Positions 6,116-13,555 of a stretch of DNA of 13,634 nt are shown one piece after another. The translations under genes and the position numbers were made by a program. The first letter of the stretch is position 1, and each line of letters starts with the position of its first letter. Under the pieces are notes generated by a model that made no database searches, was not told the DNA's origin, and saw nothing but the letters and a program-made list of their open reading frames with translations. This stretch comes from URHD0088 sp041488295 (GTDB lineage Bacteria > Pseudomonadota > Alphaproteobacteria > ATCC43930 > CGMCC-115725), in contig JBGPOZ010000127.1 in assembly GCA_041488295.1 (NCBI GenBank), forward strand, positions 1-13,634. The letters run 5' to 3'.

Positions 6116-6619
6116 TCACTTCAGTTGGTCCGCCACCTTGTCGATCGCAGCCTTGGCGCAAACCTCGTCCTTCTCGCCGCCCGGCGCGCCGGAGACGCCG
6201 ATGGCGCCGATCACCTCGTCGCCGACCTTGATCGGCAGCCCGCCGGCGAGGGCGATGACGCCGGTGAGGAACTGCGACGGCCGCAGCGGGTTTTTGGCGA
6301 GGTTCTCCGCCCACTCCGCCGACGGCACGCGGAACGTCCGCGAGGTGTAGGCCTTGCGCTGGCTGTTTTCCATAGTGTGCGGCGAGGCGCCATCGCCGCG
6401 CAGCTGGATGAGCACTTCGCCGGCATGGCCCAGAACCGTGATCGAGACGCGGTAGCCGCTCGCCTTGCAGGTCTCCAGCGCGGTCTGCGCCATCGTGACG
6501 ACCATGGCCGCCGACAGGCTCTTCTCGTTGATGAGCTGTGCGCTCGCCGGTCCCGCAAGCACGGATGCGAGCATGCCGCCCAGCGCAAGAGCGCCGCAGC
6601 GAAACACCGATAGAGACAT
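6116..6619 (-). CDS. Exported GlcG/HbpS-family (PF03928-type) protein
   Basis: A 167-residue protein of normal family length. It has a clear signal peptide with an ASA|Q cleavage near residue 27, then the GlcG/HbpS fold: helix LSAAMVVTMAQTALETCKA, strands YRVSITVLGHAGEVLIQLRGDGA, the helix with MENSQRKAYTSRTFR (83-97), and the C-terminal LAGGLPIKVGDEVIGAIGVSGAPGGEKDEVCAKAAI (124-159). HbpS-type members bind haem or small ligands, and exported versions act as periplasmic binding or sensing proteins (family knowledge). Cys51 and Cys154 could form a disulfide (inference). ATG 6619 follows GGGAGGG by 4-5 bases; the frame continues upstream without family-like sequence. It probably forms an operon with the exported isochorismatase-fold gene downstream. 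Confidence 0.88.
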   Translation of the reverse strand: MSLSVFRCGALALGGMLASVLAGPASAQLINEKSLSAAMVVTMAQTALETCKASGYRVSITVLGHAGEVLIQLRGDGASPHTMENSQRKAYTSRTFRVPSAEWAENLAKNPLRPSQFLTGVIALAGGLPIKVGDEVIGAIGVSGAPGGEKDEVCAKAAIDKVADQLK

Positions 6620-6780
6620 GAAACCCTCCCAGATCGCAGCCGCCGGTTCGTGGCTGCACAACGAGGTGTAGACGAATTGTCGGCGAAACACAGCAGCGGA
6701 AAGAGCGTCACGGTGGATTTTTTTCAATGCGGCGCTTCTTCGTCCGAGCTGTCGTTTCGCTCGGTGCGCGCATGACGGCA

Positions 6781-6973
6781 GCGAGGAGCCGCTCCTCCAG
6801 GGCAATCGGGTGAAGCAAGATAAGGTCCACCACGGAGTCACGGAGGGCACGGAGAAGTGGGAATTGGACCGCAAGGCGGCTGAAAGAGCCTACGTTTCTC
6901 CGTGCCCTCCGTGGCTCCGTGGTGATTCTTGTTCAGATGGCGCTTTCACCCGATCGCCCTGGCCGCTCCTCGC
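6781..6973. repeat. About 190-bp imperfect palindrome with nested inverted arms (MITE-like)
   Basis: The inner arms 6829-6856 and 6896-6923 match at 27 of 28 positions as inverted repeats. Each is made of three CACGGAG units, and the loop is 39 nt. Outside them a second pair of arms (6781-6814 and 6945-6973, GCGAGGAG...CAGGGCaATCGGGTGAA and its complement) also matches with a small gap. The gap 6620-7039 separates divergent genes and also must hold both promoters, which I cannot locate. The structure could be a non-mobile MITE, a repeat-derived hairpin or a structured RNA. Confidence 0.7.
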
Positions 6974-7039
6974 ATCGGCGGCGACAGACGCCTTGCGCCT
7001 CCGCTAGAATGCGTCGTCGAGCAACGCAGCGGGTGATGC

Positions 7040-8344
7040 ATGAGCCTGGAGACAGAGAGCGACATCGAGCGCGGGATCGTCGAGACGGCGCGGCGTGTCC
7101 TGCCCGGCGGCACCTTCGGCAATTTCGCGCCGGAAGTGGTGATCCGCGAAGGCCGCGGCGGGCGCGTCTGGGATGAAGGGGGCAAGGAGTATGTCGACTT
7201 CCTCCTCGGCTCGGGCCCGATGCTGGTGGGGCACGCCCATCCCGAGGTGACCGCGGCGGCCCAGGCGCAGATCGCGAAGGGGACGACCTTCTTCGCCAAC
7301 AACCGGCACGGCATCGAGCTCGCCGCGGCGATCGTCGAGGCGGTGCCATGCGCCGAGAAGGTGCGCTTCGTCTCGAGCGGCACCGAGGCCGATCTCTACG
7401 CCATGCGCGCCGCGCGGGCCTTCCGCAAGCGCGACAAGATCCTCAAATTCGAGGGCGGCTATCACGGCATGAGCGATTATGCCCTGATGAGCCTCGCGCC
7501 GACGCGCCCCGGCAATTTCCCGCAAGGCGTTCCCGATTCGGCGGGCATCCCGCAGAGCGTGCGCGAGGAGGTGCTGATCGCGCCCTTCAACGACGCCGAG
7601 ACGGTGGCGAGCCTCGTGCGCGAGCATCGCGAGACGCTGGCCGGCGTCATCGTCGAGCCGATGCAGCGCCTCATCCCGCCGGCGCCGGGCTTTTTGGAGG
7701 CGCTGCGGAAGATCACCGCCGACAACGGCATCCCGCTCATTTTCGACGAGGTCGTGACCGGCTTCCGCTTGGCCTATGGCGGCGCGCAGGAATATTACGG
7801 CGTCGAGCCCGATCTCTGCACCCTCGGCAAGGTGATCGGCGGCGGCTTCCCGCTGGCGGCGATCGCCGGGCGCGCCGACATCATGGCGCATTTCGACAAG
7901 GCCTCAGTGGGCGAGGACGGCTTCCTCATGCAGATCGGCACGCTCTCCGGCAATCCGGTCGCGGCGGCGGCGGGGCTTGCGACATTGGAGATCCTGAAAC
8001 GCCCCGGCGCCTATGAGCGGATCTTTGCCACCGGGCGCACCCTGATGGAGGAGTTCACCAGGCTCTTGAAGCGCTCCGGGCTCCCGGCGCAGGTGATCGG
8101 CGAGCCGCCGCTCTTCGACGTCGTCTTTGCCGATGGCGAGATCCACGATTATCGCGGCACCATGCGGGGCGATGCCGGGCTGCAGCGGCAATTCAACAAG
8201 CTGCTGCGCCAGCGCGGCATCCTCAAGGGCGAATCGAAATATTACGTGTCGCTCGCCCACACCGAAGAGGATATTCGGCACACCTGCGATGCCTGGGAAG
8301 CGGCGATCGGCGAGCTTGTCGCGCACCGCGCGGGCCTCATCTGA
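7040..8344 (+). CDS. Class III PLP aminotransferase, glutamate-1-semialdehyde 2,1-aminomutase-like
   Basis: A 434-residue protein of full family length. Residues 20-50 (RVLPGGTFGNFAPEVVIREGRG) match the N-terminal segment of HemL-like enzymes. SSGTEAD (112-118) binds the PLP phosphate, GGYHGMSDY (139-147) stacks on the cofactor, IFDEVVTGFR (234-243) carries the Asp236 that contacts the pyridine nitrogen, and LGKVIGGGFP (262-271) carries the Schiff-base Lys264. Alphaproteobacteria make 5-aminolevulinate by the HemA/glycine route, so this is more likely an aminotransferase of another substrate than HemL (inference). The ribosome binding site before ATG 7040 is weak. CinA-like follows after 3 bp, so the two are probably cotranscribed. 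Confidence 0.9.
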   Translation: MSLETESDIERGIVETARRVLPGGTFGNFAPEVVIREGRGGRVWDEGGKEYVDFLLGSGPMLVGHAHPEVTAAAQAQIAKGTTFFANNRHGIELAAAIVEAVPCAEKVRFVSSGTEADLYAMRAARAFRKRDKILKFEGGYHGMSDYALMSLAPTRPGNFPQGVPDSAGIPQSVREEVLIAPFNDAETVASLVREHRETLAGVIVEPMQRLIPPAPGFLEALRKITADNGIPLIFDEVVTGFRLAYGGAQEYYGVEPDLCTLGKVIGGGFPLAAIAGRADIMAHFDKASVGEDGFLMQIGTLSGNPVAAAAGLATLEILKRPGAYERIFATGRTLMEEFTRLLKRSGLPAQVIGEPPLFDVVFADGEIHDYRGTMRGDAGLQRQFNKLLRQRGILKGESKYYVSLAHTEEDIRHTCDAWEAAIGELVAHRAGLI

Positions 8345-8347
8345 GCG

Positions 8348-9619
8348 ATGCGGATCGAGATCATCTGCACGGGCGATGAGGTCCTCACCGGCAAGATCGT
8401 CAACACGAATTTCAGCTATATGAGCCAGAAGCTCGAGGATTTCGGGCTTCAGGTGTTCTGGGGAACCACCGTCGGCGACGACCGCGAGAGCCTGCTGCGC
8501 GCCTTCGGCCTCGCGGCGGAGCGCGCCGACGCAGTCATCGTCAATGGCGGCCTCGGCCCCACGATCGACGATCTCTCGCAGGAGATCGCGGCGCGCGCCG
8601 CCGGCGTCGAGCTCGTCCTCAACGAGGCGTGGCTGGAGCGAATGGAAGAGTTCTTTCGCCGCCGCAGCCGTGTGATGCCGCCCAACAACCGCAAGCAGGC
8701 GATGCTGCCGGCGAAAGCCGAGCTGATCGACAACCCGGTCGGCACCGCCTGCGGCTTCGCGCTCGACATCGGCAAGGCGCGCTTTTTCTTCACGCCCGGC
8801 GTGCCGCGCGAATTGAAGCGCATGCTCGAGGACGAGATCATCCCGCGCCTCCTGCGCCGCAGCGGCACCGCGACGGTCATTCACCTCAAGCGCTTTCATT
8901 CCTACGGGATCGGCGAATCGCATGCAGATGCGCTCCTCGCCGGCCTCGAAGAGCTGGTGCCGGGCGGGGGCGTCAAGCTCGGCTTCCGCGCGCATTACCC
9001 GCAGCTCGAGACCAAGCTCACCCTGCGCGGCGCCGATCGGGCGGAGATCGAGACGATGCTCGAAATCGTCACGGCGGAGGTGCGGAGGCGCCTCGGCAAT
9101 TTCATCCTCGCCGAGGATGATGCGACGTTGGAGGGCGTCATCCTCGCGGCGCTTGGCGACCGCCGCGCTTCGCTCGCGCTCGTCGAGACCTTCACCGGCG
9201 GCCAGATCGCCGCGCGGATCGCGCCTCTTCCCGGCGCCGAGACGGTCTTCCGCCGCGGCGTCGTCGCCCGCACCCTTGCCGAACTGAACGCTTCCATCGG
9301 CCTTTCCGGCGCGGCGTCGATCGGCGAAATCAGCCCCGAGACGGCCGAGCAGGCGGCGCGGGCAGTTCGAAGCCGGACCGGCGCCAGCCACGCGCTCGCC
9401 GTTCTCGTCGATCTCGACGAGGGTGCTGACCGGATCGATTTCGGCGCGACGATCTGCCTTGCAATCGCCAGCGAGGACACGATCGTCTCACGGCGCTCGC
9501 GCATCCTCGGCGGCCGCGAATGGGTCCGCCTCGGCGCCGTCGAACTCGCCCTCGATTGTCTCCGCCGCTTCTTTCAGGGCCTCCCGGTCAACGAGCGCAT
9601 CGATTTCGAGAAGGTGTGA
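8348..9619 (+). CDS. CinA-like protein (molybdopterin-binding-fold domain plus degenerate NMN-deamidase-like domain)
   Basis: A 423-residue protein with the two-domain CinA layout. Residues 1-170 are the COG1058/MoCF_biosynth-type domain: IICTGDEVLTGKIVNTN (5-21), VIVNGGLGPTIDD (63-75) and FFFTPGVPRELKRM (146-159). Residues about 255-415 match the CinA C-terminal (PncC) domain, which deamidates nicotinamide mononucleotide in the pyridine nucleotide salvage cycle. The diagnostic ESCTGG of that domain reads ETFTGG here (280-285): Thr replaces the Ser and Phe the Cys, and much of the rest is weakly conserved, so deamidase activity is doubtful. The gene starts 3 bp after the aminotransferase stop and ends 26 bp before the convergent ABM-domain gene. 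The role may be a pyrophosphatase acting on ADP-ribose, as known for the N-terminal domain (inference). Confidence 0.85.
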   Translation: MRIEIICTGDEVLTGKIVNTNFSYMSQKLEDFGLQVFWGTTVGDDRESLLRAFGLAAERADAVIVNGGLGPTIDDLSQEIAARAAGVELVLNEAWLERMEEFFRRRSRVMPPNNRKQAMLPAKAELIDNPVGTACGFALDIGKARFFFTPGVPRELKRMLEDEIIPRLLRRSGTATVIHLKRFHSYGIGESHADALLAGLEELVPGGGVKLGFRAHYPQLETKLTLRGADRAEIETMLEIVTAEVRRRLGNFILAEDDATLEGVILAALGDRRASLALVETFTGGQIAARIAPLPGAETVFRRGVVARTLAELNASIGLSGAASIGEISPETAEQAARAVRSRTGASHALAVLVDLDEGADRIDFGATICLAIASEDTIVSRRSRILGGREWVRLGAVELALDCLRRFFQGLPVNERIDFEKV

Positions 9620-9645
9620 GAGGGCATCGCCGAACCGCGCGCCCC

Positions 9646-9954
9646 TCAACTCGGCGACAAGACGTGGATCACCCGGCTCGTGATGAGCTCGCGCGTCTTT
9701 GCTCCATAAGCCGCCATGTGCGGCGCCGCGGCATGAGCCTTCAGCGCGTCGATGCTCTCCCACTTCTCGATGACGACGAAGGTGTCGGGGCCGAGCTTGG
9801 TCTGGATGGCGCCCATCCCCTCGGCGTCGACCGCGGGCCCGTATTCGATGCAACCCTTCTCGGCATGAACGGCTTGCATGTTGGCGCGGAACGCCGTCAG
9901 GATCTGCTCGCGCATGCCGGGCTTGGCGGTGATGATGGCGAGAACGTGGATCAT
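9646..9954 (-). CDS. ABM-domain protein, putative quinol monooxygenase
   Basis: A 102-residue single-domain protein of the antibiotic biosynthesis monooxygenase fold: MIHVLAIITAKPGMREQIL (1-19), a GCIEYGPAVDAE strand (34-45), FVVIEKWESIDALKAHAAAPHMAAY (59-83) with the conserved Glu/Trp and the SPH/APH-M histidine, and a final strand. YgiN-like members are small cofactor-free dimers that oxidise quinols or similar aromatics; others are simply dimeric binding proteins. GAGGAG lies about 9 bases before ATG 9954. It is convergent with the CinA-like gene and transcribed alone. Confidence 0.88.
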   Translation of the reverse strand: MIHVLAIITAKPGMREQILTAFRANMQAVHAEKGCIEYGPAVDAEGMGAIQTKLGPDTFVVIEKWESIDALKAHAAAPHMAAYGAKTRELITSRVIHVLSPS

Positions 9955-10059
9955 CTCGTGGTGCTCCTCATTGCGGGGCGGCGACGCGCAGTGTGATGCC
10001 GCGGCAAGAGCCCGTCCAGACCCTCGCGAGACGCTCTACCGCGGGCAGATCACAAGGCG

Positions 10060-10205
10060 CCTTCCCGATCTCCTCTCCCCTCGGGGAGAGGGAGGGTGAG
10101 GGGGAGTCGCCGCAAGCGCGGTGGATTTCGGGTTGGCGCTTGAGCTGCGGCACTTCCCCCTCACCTTGATCCTCTCCCCGCTGGGGAGAGGAAAATCGGG
10201 AAGCG
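10060..10205. repeat. Pair of inverted GC-rich hairpin repeats (copies 2 and 3)
   Basis: The left half (CTTCCCGATCTCCTCTCCCC, then TCGGGGAGAGGGAGGGTGAGG) and the right half (CCCCCTCACCTTGATCCTCT...GGGGAGAGGAAAATCGGGAAG) are inverted copies. Between them GCCGCAAGCGC pairs loosely with GCGCTTGAGCTGCGGC. It is the main content of the gap 9955-10304, where I see no gene. It may form a large cruciform or protect transcript ends; the family also occurs at 974, 12324 and 13517. Confidence 0.75.
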
Positions 10206-10304
10206 GCCGTCCCCGTCGAGCGCTCGCGCTGGCCGATCGCCTTGCGCTATCGACCGCGCCCACTCTCTTGCGCTATCCAATGCCGTGGCTGCGATGGAGG
10301 GCCG

Positions 10305-11897
10305 GTGATCGTGGCAAGGACGATGAGATGCGAGCCCGTCGATGTCGTCATCGTCGGCGCGGGGTTCGGTGGCGCCGCCTTCGCGAAGCGCCTCGCCGAG
10401 CGCGCGCCCGGCTTGCGCATCCTCTGCCTCGAGCGCGGCGGCTGGGTCGATCGCGCGGCGATGCCGGCGCGGAATGCGGGCTGGCAGCGCGCGGTCCTCG
10501 AGGAATGGGCGACCTCGCCCAATCTGCGCCGCAAATCCGCCCGTCCCTCGCATTCCGCCGACTATCCGATCGACGACACGGACTCCGCCTTCAAGCCGCT
10601 GATGTGGAGCGGGGTCGGCGGCTCGACGGTGAATTGGGCAGCGCATTTCCCAAGGCTCCATCCTTCCGATTTCCGCACGCGGACATTGGACGGCGTCGGC
10701 GATGATTGGCCGTTCGACTATTTCGATATCGAGCCCTATTACGACCGGAACGATGTCGAGATCGGCGTCAGCGGCCTTGCCGGCGATCCCGCTTACCCGC
10801 CGAAGCCAGCGCGCGCCATGCCGCCTTTGCCGCTGGGCCGCCTCGGCATGGTCGCGGCACGCGGCTTCGACCGTCTCGGCTGGCATTGGTGGCCGGTCGA
10901 TGCCGCTATCAACTCCGCCCCTTATGACGGACGCGCCGCCTGCAATCATTGCGGTCCCTGCCTCATCGGCTGCGCGACCCACGCGAAATCATCGGTCGAC
11001 GCCACATATTGGCCGAAGGCGATCAAGAGCGGCGTCGTTCTCCGCACGCATGCCATTGTCCAGCGCGTCCTCATCGAGGCGGGCCGTGCGACGGGCGTCG
11101 TCTATCGGGACGCCTACGGCAGCGAGCATCTCCAACCCGCGTCCTTCGTCGTCGTCGCCGGCAACGGCGTCGGCACGGCGCGGCTCCTCCTCGCCTCTGA
11201 TCTCGACAGCCCGGCGCTCGGCCGCAATCTCATGTTCCATCCCGCGGCGTATCTGCGCGGGATGTTCGACGAAGAGCTCGACGGGCCGGTGGGGCCGGTC
11301 GGCTGCGCCCTCTATTCCCATGAATTCTATGAGACCGATCCTGGGCGCAGCTTCAAGCGCGGCGTCCATATTCAGGTGACGCGCGAGAACGCGCTCCTGC
11401 TCCAAGCGCTCCGCCTCGACCCGCTCTGGGGCCGCGAGGCGCAGCGCCTTCTCGCCGAGGAGTTCCGCCACTCGATCGCCGTGCTCGTCCTCGCCGAGGA
11501 TCCGCCCGAGCCGGAGAATCGTGTGACGCTTACGGATCGGATCGAGGCCGACGGGCTCCCCGGCGTCAAGCTTCACTACCGGCTCGCCGCGGAATCGCGC
11601 CGCGCCCTCGATTTCGGCTTGGATCGCGGCGAGGAGCTGTTGCGCGCCGCCGGCGCGAAGCGCATCGTCCGCCTGCCCTTGGCGCCGGCGACCGGCTGGC
11701 ATCTGCTCGGGACGGCGCGGATGGGGAGCGACCCGCAGCGCTCCGTCACCGACGGCAATGGCCGCTGCCACGCCGCGCCCAATCTTATCATCGCCGATGG
11801 CAGCCTCTTTCCGACGGTGGGCGCCGTCAACCCCGGCTCGACGATCGGCGCCCTCGCGCTGAAGCTCGCCGACGCGCTGGCGCTGGAGGTCGCATGA
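10305..11897 (+). CDS. GMC-family flavoprotein dehydrogenase (gluconate/glucose 2-dehydrogenase large-subunit type)
   Basis: About 530 residues. VVIVGAGFGG (14-23) is the FAD-binding dinucleotide motif, MWSGVGGSTVNWAAHFPRL (101-119) is the second GMC flavin segment, and GWHLLGTARMG (465-475) carries the catalytic His466, with NPGSTIGA (509-516) giving the second active-site residue. A Cys cluster CNHCGPCLIGC (213-223) is of the kind that binds a 3Fe-4S cluster in FAD-dependent glucose dehydrogenases (family knowledge). The stop overlaps the small-subunit start by 4 bases. No signal peptide is seen. Start: GTG 10305 is 4 bases after GGAGG; GTG 10311 and ATG 10323 are in-frame alternatives, and ATG 10323 gives MRCEPVDVVIVGAG. 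No cytochrome subunit is visible in the window, so the electron acceptor is unknown. Confidence 0.87.
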   Translation: MIVARTMRCEPVDVVIVGAGFGGAAFAKRLAERAPGLRILCLERGGWVDRAAMPARNAGWQRAVLEEWATSPNLRRKSARPSHSADYPIDDTDSAFKPLMWSGVGGSTVNWAAHFPRLHPSDFRTRTLDGVGDDWPFDYFDIEPYYDRNDVEIGVSGLAGDPAYPPKPARAMPPLPLGRLGMVAARGFDRLGWHWWPVDAAINSAPYDGRAACNHCGPCLIGCATHAKSSVDATYWPKAIKSGVVLRTHAIVQRVLIEAGRATGVVYRDAYGSEHLQPASFVVVAGNGVGTARLLLASDLDSPALGRNLMFHPAAYLRGMFDEELDGPVGPVGCALYSHEFYETDPGRSFKRGVHIQVTRENALLLQALRLDPLWGREAQRLLAEEFRHSIAVLVLAEDPPEPENRVTLTDRIEADGLPGVKLHYRLAAESRRALDFGLDRGEELLRAAGAKRIVRLPLAPATGWHLLGTARMGSDPQRSVTDGNGRCHAAPNLIIADGSLFPTVGAVNPGSTIGALALKLADALALEVA

Positions 11898-12337
11898 GCC
11901 CGGAATTTCTCCGCGTCGTCCTCGATACGCTGCTGCCGGGCACGGCCGTGGAGCAGGGGCGGGCGCCCGTGCCGAGCGGCACCGAAGCCGGGATCGACCT
12001 CGCGCGCCACGCCGAGACGGCGCGCGCCGTTCTCGACGCCATCGCCACCGCCGCGGGCAGCGCCGCGACTTTCGCTGGCGCCACCGAAGCCGAACGCGTC
12101 GCCATCCTGCGCACGGTCGAGCGCGGCGACCCCGAATCCTTCCGCCTCCTCGTGACAGCGCTCCTTGTCGAATATTACGAAACCCCCGCTGTCCTCACCG
12201 CCTTCGGCTGGCGCGCATCGCCGCCGCAGCCGCAGGGACATGCGGTGCCCGAGGCCGACGCGGAAACGGAACGACGGCTCGAACGGGTGCGGCAGCGGGC
12301 ACCGGCGTGGCGTGCCCCGCCATCCCCCCCACCCTGA
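11894..12337 (+). CDS. Gluconate 2-dehydrogenase subunit 3-like small subunit
   Basis: A 147-residue protein overlapping the GMC gene by 4 bases (ATGA), so coupled to it. FLRVVLDTLLPG near the start and DPESFRLLVTALLVEYYETPAVLTAFGW (79-106) followed by PPQPQGH fit the subunit-3 family, which helps assemble or export the flavoprotein. The classical subunit has a Tat signal for the pair; none is seen here, so this pair may be cytoplasmic. The last residues (APPSPPP) and the stop codon come from an intergenic hairpin repeat, so the natural C-terminus has been altered. Confidence 0.78.
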   Translation: MSPEFLRVVLDTLLPGTAVEQGRAPVPSGTEAGIDLARHAETARAVLDAIATAAGSAATFAGATEAERVAILRTVERGDPESFRLLVTALLVEYYETPAVLTAFGWRASPPQPQGHAVPEADAETERRLERVRQRAPAWRAPPSPPP

Positions 12338-12424
12338 CCCTCGCCCGCAAGGGGGGAGGGAAGGACGATGCACCGGCAATGGCTGCTCCCTCCCCCCTTG
12401 CGGGGGAGGGTTGGGGTGGGGGTG
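12324..12424. repeat. Two inverted copies of the GC-rich repeat forming a large hairpin
   Basis: The left arm (CCCCCACCCTGACCCTCGCC then CGCAAGGGGGGAGGGAAG) and the right arm (CTCCCTCCCCCCTTGCGGGG then GAGGGTTGGGGTGGGGG) are near-perfect inverted copies about 20 bases apart. It starts inside the small-subunit gene and separates it from the oxygenase gene. It may act as a barrier to transcription or protect RNA ends; a poly-U run is absent. Confidence 0.8.
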
Positions 12425-12499
12425 TTTGGGTGCACGATGGTGGTTTAGCGAGGCGCGAGCGCTGGACTCGCCTCCGTTCCGCCCTCTAGCATTCAAGCC

Positions 12500-13516
12500 A
12501 TGATCCCCATCATCGACATCGCTGCGCTCTTCGGCCCGCCTTCCGCCTCGCGCGACACTGCGGATCGCGCGTTGCGGCGCGCCGCGACCGAGGCCGGGTT
12601 CATGATCGTGACCGAGCTCCCGAAGGACGCGGCGCTGACGCCGGCGATGCGGCGGGATCTCCTCCGCATCTTCGCGTTGCCGGAAGCCGAGACGCGCAAG
12701 CTCTGGCGGCAGAAATTCGCGCCCGCCAACACGAATATCTATCGCGGCTGGTTCCCGCGCCAGGATGGCGTTGCAACCTACAAGGAAGGCATCGATATGG
12801 GGCCGGACCTTGTGCATGGCGCGGCGGCGGTGGAGGCGGGGGATCCGCTCTGCGAAGCGACGCCGCTGCCGTCCGATGCGCTTCTTCCGGGTTGGCGCGA
12901 GACCGCCGCTGGTTACTATCGCGCGATGGAGCGGGTTGCGGCGGCGCTCATGCAATCGCTCGCGCGCGGTCTCGGCCTCGACGAGCGGTGCTTCGATGCG
13001 GCCTTCGCGGGCGGCATCTCGACCCTGCGCCTCATCCGCTACCCGGTGCGCTCGGACGCGTCTTTCGCCGGCGCCGAAGCCGACGAGATCTGGACGATGC
13101 ATCGCAGCGCGCGGCGCTACGTGACGGGAAGGGCGCATGTCGATTCCGGTTTCGTGACGCTCCTCGCGCAGGACGGGGTCGAGGGGCTGCAGGCGCGGCT
13201 TCCGGACGGAAGCTGGGGCGACGTCCCGCCGCTCGAGGGCACGCTCGCCGTCAATTTCGGCAAGGTGCTGGAGCGCTGGGCGGACGGCGCCATCAAGGCG
13301 ACGGAGCACCGCGTCCTCGGTGCCGGTCGCGAGCGCTTCTCGATCCCGTTCTTCTATGAGCCGCGCGTCGACGCCGAGATCGCGCCGCTGCCGCTGTCCG
13401 GCGCCGAGCCTTTCGCGCCCTTCCTCTACGGCGACCATCTCTGGTCGCTGATGACGCGATTCGTCGAGTTCAAGGGCTTGGAGCATCTGCGGCCGCCGCG
13501 GCGCGCGGTCGGATAA
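12500..13516 (+). CDS. 2-oxoglutarate/Fe(II) oxygenase, isopenicillin N synthase family
   Basis: A 338-residue protein with the family layout: an N-terminal DIOX_N-like segment (IPIIDIAALFG, then AATEAGFMIVTELP) and a C-terminal double-stranded beta-helix. Iron ligands are His213 and Asp215 (GRAHVDSGFVTLLAQD) and His270 (ATEHRVLG); Arg279-Phe-Ser281 is the RxS motif that holds 2-oxoglutarate. LPDGSWGDVPPLEGTLAVNFGKVLERWADG is the usual strand pair. Substrate unknown. No ribosome binding site is clear before ATG 12500, so a very short leader is possible. It is monocistronic here, on the same strand as the GMC pair but separated from it by the hairpin repeat. Confidence 0.9.
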   Translation: MIPIIDIAALFGPPSASRDTADRALRRAATEAGFMIVTELPKDAALTPAMRRDLLRIFALPEAETRKLWRQKFAPANTNIYRGWFPRQDGVATYKEGIDMGPDLVHGAAAVEAGDPLCEATPLPSDALLPGWRETAAGYYRAMERVAAALMQSLARGLGLDERCFDAAFAGGISTLRLIRYPVRSDASFAGAEADEIWTMHRSARRYVTGRAHVDSGFVTLLAQDGVEGLQARLPDGSWGDVPPLEGTLAVNFGKVLERWADGAIKATEHRVLGAGRERFSIPFFYEPRVDAEIAPLPLSGAEPFAPFLYGDHLWSLMTRFVEFKGLEHLRPPRRAVG

Positions 13517-13555
13517 TTCCTCTCGCCCTGGGGAGAGGGTAGGGTGAGGGGGAGT
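13517..13555. repeat. GC-rich hairpin repeat (copy 6)
   Basis: CCTCTCGCCCTGGGGAGAGG followed by GTAGGGTGAGGGGGAG begins right after the oxygenase stop and matches the other copies of this repeat family. It is a likely 3' boundary of the transcript. The last 40 bases of the window are unusually C-rich and carry no recognisable feature. Confidence 0.6.

Noticed and set aside
6829..6923. CRISPR-like reading of the repeated CACGGAG units
   Set aside because: The units are 7 bases with 1-2 base gaps and form inverted arms, not direct repeats with spacers.
7040..8344. Naming the aminotransferase hemL
   Set aside because: Alphaproteobacteria normally make 5-aminolevulinate by the glycine route, and the context is not tetrapyrrole synthesis, so the symbol would overclaim.
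7904..9391. 495-residue reverse-strand open frame
   Set aside because: It is antisense to the aminotransferase and CinA-like genes with their full motifs and has Ala/Arg/Glu-rich shadow composition.
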